This document shows, piece by piece, positions 12,910 to 17,113 of a DNA stretch of 17,113 bases. The stretch covers positions 15,820 to 32,932 of the forward strand of contig DCAW01000056.1 in NCBI GenBank assembly GCA_002313895.1, read 5' to 3'. The first letter of the stretch is position 1. The number at the start of each line of letters is the position of its first letter. The translations under genes and the position numbers were made by a program. Source of the DNA: Dehalococcoidia bacterium UBA1123 (GTDB lineage Bacteria > Chloroflexota > Dehalococcoidia > Lucifugimonadales > UBA1123). The notes beneath the pieces were generated by a model. The model worked only from the letters and a program-made list of their open reading frames with translations. It made no database searches and had not been told where the DNA came from.

Positions 12910-15003
12910 ATGACCGAACCGACCCACTCCCTCAGCATCGACATCGGCGGAACCTTCACCGACTTCACCCTTTTGAACATCGAGTCCGGCGAGTTGAACG
13001 TTCACAAGGTTCTCACCGACCCTGAGAACCCCACGACGGCTCTCATGCGTGGAGTCGCCGAACTCCTTGAAACAGTCGGAATCGCGGCGTCCGCCCTTCA
13101 GGTAGTGGTCCACAGCACCACTCTTGCCACTAACGCCATAATCGAGCGCAAGGGCGCAAAGATCGCCCTGCTCACCACCGAAGGATTCCGCGACGTTTTG
13201 GAAATGAGGCGGGAGCAGATATACGACATGCACGACCTGCACGCTCGCTATCCAGACCCCATTGTTCCTCGAAGTCTGAGGGCCGAGATATCCGAGCGGA
13301 CTGACCGGGACGGCAACGTGTTCCAGGCTCCGAACGCCGAGCAGTCCGCCACCATCGTGGAAGGCCTATTGAACCAGGGCGTCGAAGCGGTGGCAATCTC
13401 CCTTCTACACTCCTACAAGAACCCTGAGAACGAGCAGGCTCTGAAGGAACAGATTTCTAATCGCCATCCCGACCTTCCCCTGTCACTGTCCTCCGAGGTC
13501 GCGCCGGTCATCAACGAGTACGAGCGCACTTCGACCACCGTCGCCGACACATACATCAAACCGTCGGTGTCGCGGTACATCCAGAGCGTTGAACAGGAGC
13601 TTGCTCAGGAGGGCTACGAGGGTCGCCTTCTAGTCATGCACTCAGCAGGCGGAGTCATGGACGCCAACGCCGCGATGGAGCGCCCCATCCGAATGTTGGA
13701 GTCCGGCCCCGCAGCAGGAGCCCTGGCCGCCGGGTTTTACAGCGAGCTGTTGGGCGAGCCTGACCTGATCTCGCTGGACATGGGTGGCACGACAGCCAAA
13801 ACCTGCGTGATCGAGGGCGGAAAACCTGCTCAGTCCAACAGCATCGAAGTCGCTCGCGTTCACCGATTCAAAATCGGAAGCGGCCTGCCCATCCTGATTC
13901 CGGTGTTGGACCTCATCGAGATCGGCTCCGGGGGAGGGAGCATCGCGTCGCTGGACAATCTGGGCCTGCTGAGAGTCGGTCCTCTGAGCGCAGGGGCCAG
14001 TCCCGGCCCGGCCTGCTACGGTCTGGGCGGAACCCAGCCAACCGTGACCGACGCCAACCTGATGCTTGGATATCTCAACCCTGAATACTTCCTCGGCGGA
14101 CGGATGACGCTCGACATCGACGCCGCAACCTCGGCGATGTCGTCCCTCGGTTCCGATATGGGCATGGATCCTATCGAGGCCGCGTGGGGCATCTATAACG
14201 TCGTGACTGAGAGCATGGCGGCGGCGGCCCGAATCCACATCATCGGGCGCAACAAAGACCCTCGAAACTACGCGATCGTCGCCTTCGGAGGAGCAGGGCC
14301 AGCCCACGCCTGCGAAGTGGCCCGAATCCTGGGGGCAACGCGAGTCGTTATTCCGTTGGGCGCAGGCGTGACATCGGCTCTCGGGTGCCTGGCAGCGCCA
14401 CTGTCCTTCGAGAGCGTCCGATCTTTGCCCGGCCTGCTGGAAACCACCGATTGGGAATCCGTAAACGGATTATACGCCGAGATGGAGTCCTGGGGTCGCG
14501 ATATGCTCGCCAACTCCGGCGTCCCAGAAGATCAGATGAGGCTGACGCGCACCGCCGACATGCGGCTGGTGGGCCAGATACACGAGATCAACGTGCCAAT
14601 TCCTGACGACACTCTGGCCCAGACCAGCGCCGAAGGCATCGAGTCCGACTTTCACCAGATATATCAACAGCTATACAGCCGCCGCAACCTGAGCATCCCC
14701 ATCGAGGTGCAGAACTGGCGATTGCTAGTCTCTGGGCCTCAGCCCATCTTGAACCTTCAGGAGCAGATCGTCGAGCCGAACGCCGATGCCCGCGTTGCTC
14801 TCAACGGCTCCCGTCCCGCCTACTTCGCCAACGCCAACGGATTCGTCGAATGCCCGGTGTACCATCGTTACAAGCTGCCCGCTGGCGCTGAAATCTCCGG
14901 CCCTGCCATCATCGAGGAGGAAGAGTCCACCACCATCATCCGCCCAGGCGACAGCGCATCTGTTGACCGCTGGCTTAACTTGCTGATACGAGTGAACCCA
15001 TAA
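12910..15003 (+). CDS. hyuA: Hydantoinase/oxoprolinase subunit A (HyuA family)
   Basis: ATP-dependent amidohydrolase or carboxylase subunit of 697 aa. Domain order: Hydant_A_N (about 8-185, with the phosphate loop DIGGTFTDFTL and later HSTTLATNAIIERKGAK), then Hydantoinase_A (about 205-495, with LDMGGTTAKTCVIEGG, GSGGGSIASLD and GPACYGLGG), then a C-terminal domain from about 510 to 690. All ATP-binding motifs of the actin/ASKHA-like fold are intact. The family includes N-methylhydantoinase, 5-oxoprolinase and acetone or acetophenone carboxylase, and the substrate cannot be told from sequence alone. It is followed after 38 nt by hyuB, its usual partner, with which it should form the active complex in the cytosol. 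Confidence 0.93.
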   Translation: MTEPTHSLSIDIGGTFTDFTLLNIESGELNVHKVLTDPENPTTALMRGVAELLETVGIAASALQVVVHSTTLATNAIIERKGAKIALLTTEGFRDVLEMRREQIYDMHDLHARYPDPIVPRSLRAEISERTDRDGNVFQAPNAEQSATIVEGLLNQGVEAVAISLLHSYKNPENEQALKEQISNRHPDLPLSLSSEVAPVINEYERTSTTVADTYIKPSVSRYIQSVEQELAQEGYEGRLLVMHSAGGVMDANAAMERPIRMLESGPAAGALAAGFYSELLGEPDLISLDMGGTTAKTCVIEGGKPAQSNSIEVARVHRFKIGSGLPILIPVLDLIEIGSGGGSIASLDNLGLLRVGPLSAGASPGPACYGLGGTQPTVTDANLMLGYLNPEYFLGGRMTLDIDAATSAMSSLGSDMGMDPIEAAWGIYNVVTESMAAAARIHIIGRNKDPRNYAIVAFGGAGPAHACEVARILGATRVVIPLGAGVTSALGCLAAPLSFESVRSLPGLLETTDWESVNGLYAEMESWGRDMLANSGVPEDQMRLTRTADMRLVGQIHEINVPIPDDTLAQTSAEGIESDFHQIYQQLYSRRNLSIPIEVQNWRLLVSGPQPILNLQEQIVEPNADARVALNGSRPAYFANANGFVECPVYHRYKLPAGAEISGPAIIEEEESTTIIRPGDSASVDRWLNLLIRVNP

Positions 15004-15041
15004 GCCCGCCAACATCGAACAACTGATAAAAGGAACATCAA

Positions 15042-16712
15042 GTGACCAACACAACACAGTTCGACCCCGTATCGCTGGAAATCATGTGGAGCAGGATGCT
15101 CAATGTGGCCGAGGAGATGTGGTCCACCATCCTGAGGACAGCAGTGTCCACCATCATCGCGTCAGCCAACGACTTCGGATGCGAGGTTCTTGACGCTGAG
15201 GGCCGCTCTCTTGCCCACGCGTACCGCTCCATGCCCGTCTTCAACATGACCATGCCCAATGTCGCGAAAGAGATTCTCAAAAAGTATCCCATTGAGTCCA
15301 TGCACCCCGGCGATGTCTATATGACCAACGACCCGTGGATGTGCGCCGGACACCTGCCGGACATCGCCATCGTGTCGCCGGTGTTTCACCAAGGTCGGTT
15401 CGTCGGGTTCGTCGGCAACATCGCCAACACGTCGGACATCGGAGGATCGCTGGACACCAAGCGTGTCACCGACTCCTACGAAGAGGGCATATTCTTCCCG
15501 TTGTGCAAGCTCTACGACAAAGGCGAGCCTGTAGAACTGGCCTTCGATATGTTCAGATGGAACGTCCGAGGCCCGGACATGGTGTTGACCGACATCGAGG
15601 CCCAGGTCGCCGCCAACCAGGTTGGGGCCAGGCGGATTCAGGATTTTCTCGACGAGTACCAGCTAGAGGATTTGTCAGCATTGTCCGAAGCCATCCGTGG
15701 ACGCTCGGAGACGGCCATGCGCCGCGCCATCACAGAGCTTCCCGACGGCGTGTACACCAACGAGGTGTTCACCGACGGGATGGGAGACCCTCTGCGTATC
15801 GCCGTGCGAATCGAGATTAGCGGAGACGAAATCTCGGTGGACTTCGACGGCTCCGCTCCTCAGATAGACCGGGGCGGCCTCAACTGCACATTCATTTACT
15901 CACGAGGCCACACCTACTATCCGCTGGCCTGCCTGTTGACTCCCGACGTGCCGGTGAACGAGGGTTGTTTCGAGCCTATATCCGTAAGAGCTCCCGAAGG
16001 CACTATCATCAATGCCACCTTCCCCATATCGGTCGGGTCACGAACCAACACCGGATGGTACATCCACGGCTGCATATTCGGCGCTTTAGCAAAAGCGTTG
16101 CCTGACCGCATCCAGTCGGGCAACGGGCTGATGTCGTCCATACGCACATACGGGACCGAGGCCGATGGCCGGATATTCAACGCCCACCTGTTCGTCGGTG
16201 GAGGCAGGGGCGCGACCAGCCAGGGCGACGGCATGGGGCAGAACATGTTCCCATCCAGCGCATCCAACGTGCCGGTAGAGGTGTTCGAGCTAAACAGCCC
16301 GACATTGATCGTCGCTAAGGAATTGATAACCGACTCGGCGGGGGCGGGCCGTCATCGAGGCGCTCCAGCGCAGCGAGTCATCGTGGGCAAACTTCCGTCG
16401 CATCCAGACCCGCTAAACATCTACTTCCACCCCAACCGTCTATCCTTCGCTCCTCTGGGGATATTCGACGGCCATCCCGGGACTAAAACCGAGGTCATCC
16501 ACAACGGAGATGTCCTGAGCGACGACCCGTCCAGCATGACCAACGGATATGTGACTCTCGAAAACTCGGACGACCGCCTGATCCTGGAGTTCCCCAGCGG
16601 CGCTGGAGTCGGAGACCCGACGGGACGCCCTTCGGAGTTAGTCGACAGGGATGTGAAGAACGGCCTCGTTTCAGAGGAGAGCGCAAAGTCGAAATACGGT
16701 CACGACGATTGA
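15042..16712 (+). CDS. hyuB: Hydantoinase/oxoprolinase subunit B (HyuB family)
   Basis: The partner subunit of HyuA, 556 aa, a full-length Hydantoinase_B domain. The start is GTG 15042 with AAAGGA about 8 nt upstream and no nearby ATG in frame. Recognisable signatures: 'FDPVSLEIMWSRMLNVAEEM' at the N-terminus, 'GDVYMTNDPWMCAGHLPDIA', where Asp and His resemble the metal ligands known from acetone carboxylase, and 'GGGRGATSQGDGMGQNMFPS'. Later comes 'ELITDSAGAGRHRGAPAQR', close to the GAGKYRGGxG signature of the family. It probably contains the metal-dependent hydrolytic or carboxylation site and depends on ATP use by HyuA. Together with the small CxxC gene downstream it may form an operon. 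A lactam or cyclic imide substrate is likely, but not proven. Confidence 0.93.
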   Translation: MTNTTQFDPVSLEIMWSRMLNVAEEMWSTILRTAVSTIIASANDFGCEVLDAEGRSLAHAYRSMPVFNMTMPNVAKEILKKYPIESMHPGDVYMTNDPWMCAGHLPDIAIVSPVFHQGRFVGFVGNIANTSDIGGSLDTKRVTDSYEEGIFFPLCKLYDKGEPVELAFDMFRWNVRGPDMVLTDIEAQVAANQVGARRIQDFLDEYQLEDLSALSEAIRGRSETAMRRAITELPDGVYTNEVFTDGMGDPLRIAVRIEISGDEISVDFDGSAPQIDRGGLNCTFIYSRGHTYYPLACLLTPDVPVNEGCFEPISVRAPEGTIINATFPISVGSRTNTGWYIHGCIFGALAKALPDRIQSGNGLMSSIRTYGTEADGRIFNAHLFVGGGRGATSQGDGMGQNMFPSSASNVPVEVFELNSPTLIVAKELITDSAGAGRHRGAPAQRVIVGKLPSHPDPLNIYFHPNRLSFAPLGIFDGHPGTKTEVIHNGDVLSDDPSSMTNGYVTLENSDDRLILEFPSGAGVGDPTGRPSELVDRDVKNGLVSEESAKSKYGHDD

Positions 16713-16725
16713 TGGACAACGCGAT

Positions 16726-16744
16726 GCTGATGGCTGATGGCTGA
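16726..16744. repeat. 7-bp tandem repeat (GCTGATG), 2.7 copies
   Basis: GCTGATG GCTGATG GCTGA stands in the hyuB to NifU-like gap (16713-16830). A similar GGCTGAAAACTGATTGCTGA string follows palindromic repeat copy 2 at about 4948-4967, and GTTGAAGGCTGA follows copy 1 at about 1709-1720. The motif may belong to the edges of the same dispersed repeat family. Confidence 0.5.
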
Positions 16745-16830
16745 AACCTCGTCCGCTTGACACTCCGTCCGGCATCGCCATACCCTTAAAACATCCCTAG
16801 TGAACAACATCACACCGGAGAATACGAAAA

Positions 16831-17073
16831 ATGACCATCAACGTTGACCCTGGCCTCCAATCCGTTTTGGATAACACCAACGTCATCGTGGCCTCAGAGG
16901 GCGGGAATCTAGAGTTGATTGATCTGAAAGCTGGCAAGCTGACCGTCAAGTACAACCCCGGCGTGAACGAGGAATGCCCCGAATGTGTCCCTGACCACGA
17001 TCTGGTAAGGATGATGATGCAGACCTCAGTCAGCACGTACGCGCCCTACATCCGTGAGGTCGAGGTTCTGTAG
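16831..17073 (+). CDS. Small NifU C-terminal-like CxxC protein
   Basis: An 80-aa protein with a beta-alpha pattern reminiscent of the NifU C-terminal (Nfu) domain: 'LQSVLDNTNVIVASEGGNLE' then 'LTVKYNPGVNEECPECVPDH' and a C-terminal helix and strand ending in 'YIREVEVL'. The CxxC (Cys49-Pro-Glu-Cys52) sits where Nfu domains bind a bridging Fe-S cluster. The glycine before the first Cys of Nfu is replaced by glutamates, so the match is distant. A CGGAG stretch about 13 nt before ATG is a weak ribosome site. Following hyuAB by about 118 nt on the same strand, it could deliver or hold metal for that complex, but it may equally be independent. I am not certain of the family. Confidence 0.65.
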   Translation: MTINVDPGLQSVLDNTNVIVASEGGNLELIDLKAGKLTVKYNPGVNEECPECVPDHDLVRMMMQTSVSTYAPYIREVEVL

Positions 17074-17084
17074 GCCAAATATCT

Positions 17085-17113
17085 ACGTCAATCTGAGACC
17101 GCAGTAGAAGAAT
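17085..17113. repeat. Dispersed palindromic repeat, copy 3 (half, cut by window end)
   Basis: The reverse complement of these 29 bases begins ATTCTTCTACTGCGG and ends CTCAGATTGACGT. It matches the right half of copy 2 (4910-4938) at 22 of 29 positions with no gap, and copy 1 (1663-1691) in the same way. The rest of the element would lie beyond the window. Confidence 0.6.

Noticed and set aside
13642..14307. 221-codon minus-strand frame inside hyuA
   Set aside because: Antisense shadow of a complete, motif-rich gene in GC-rich sequence; composition is low-complexity His/Gly/Arg/Val.
4990..17073. A changed genetic code (UGA as an amino acid throughout)
   Set aside because: UGA clearly ends many intact genes here (aldo/keto reductase, LLM, hyuB, menG), so only special decoding or mutation can explain the two internal UGAs.

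Overview
The window looks like a piece of a free-living, probably marine bacterial chromosome. It is gene-dense, has no rRNA, tRNA, CRISPR, integrase or transposase that I can see, and has only short gaps between genes. The gene mix is a zinc-ribbon protein with a polyglycine linker, DUF3179, a sulfatase, an F420/LLM-type flavin oxidoreductase, hydantoinase A/B and a UbiE/MenG methyltransferase. Together with several TTG starts behind strong Shine-Dalgarno sites, this suggests Chloroflexota, perhaps a SAR202/Dehalococcoidia-like lineage. That assignment is inference from gene content and is not proven by any marker gene here.

Layout. (1) Bases 1-619: the end of a DNRLRE-type surface protein whose membrane-anchor tail lies in a shifted frame. 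(2) 621-4186, minus strand: aldo/keto reductase, a short SppA-like peptidase and a sulfatase. The sulfatase has a good promoter overlapped by an operator-like palindrome. (3) 4419-4818, plus strand: a two-zinc-ribbon protein with a near-perfect intrinsic terminator. (4) 4990-7937, minus strand: DUF3179 protein, RimI-like acetyltransferase and FolD. (5) 8117-10471, plus strand: AcpS, an unrecognised small protein, an LLM oxidoreductase, and a DUF433/DUF5615 toxin-antitoxin pair with a broken toxin. (6) 10508-17073, plus strand: NnrD/NnrE bifunctional repair enzyme, MenG/UbiE, HyuA, HyuB and a small NifU-C-like protein.

The standout is the DUF3179 gene. Two reading frames of the same phase are separated by a single UGA, which falls at the first cysteine of the family's CPLC motif. 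Starting 13 nt after the UGA is a perfect 7-bp hairpin with a 5-nt loop that has G at loop position 2. This matches the published description of bacterial SECIS elements. I read the gene as a probable selenoprotein with a Sec-Pro-Leu-Cys redox motif. The protein also shows an internal duplication in which the second copy has lost the redox motif. A second in-frame UGA, in the toxin gene, falls at a tryptophan position without a comparable hairpin and looks like an ordinary nonsense mutation.

Other structure: a roughly 94-nt palindromic dispersed repeat occurs as two diverged full copies (about 1599-1691 and 4845-4938) and one half copy cut by the window end (17085-17113). Housekeeping enzymes (FolD, AcpS, RimI, NnrDE, MenG) are interspersed with accessory catabolic genes (sulfatase, LLM, HyuAB). 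No single pathway links the whole window.
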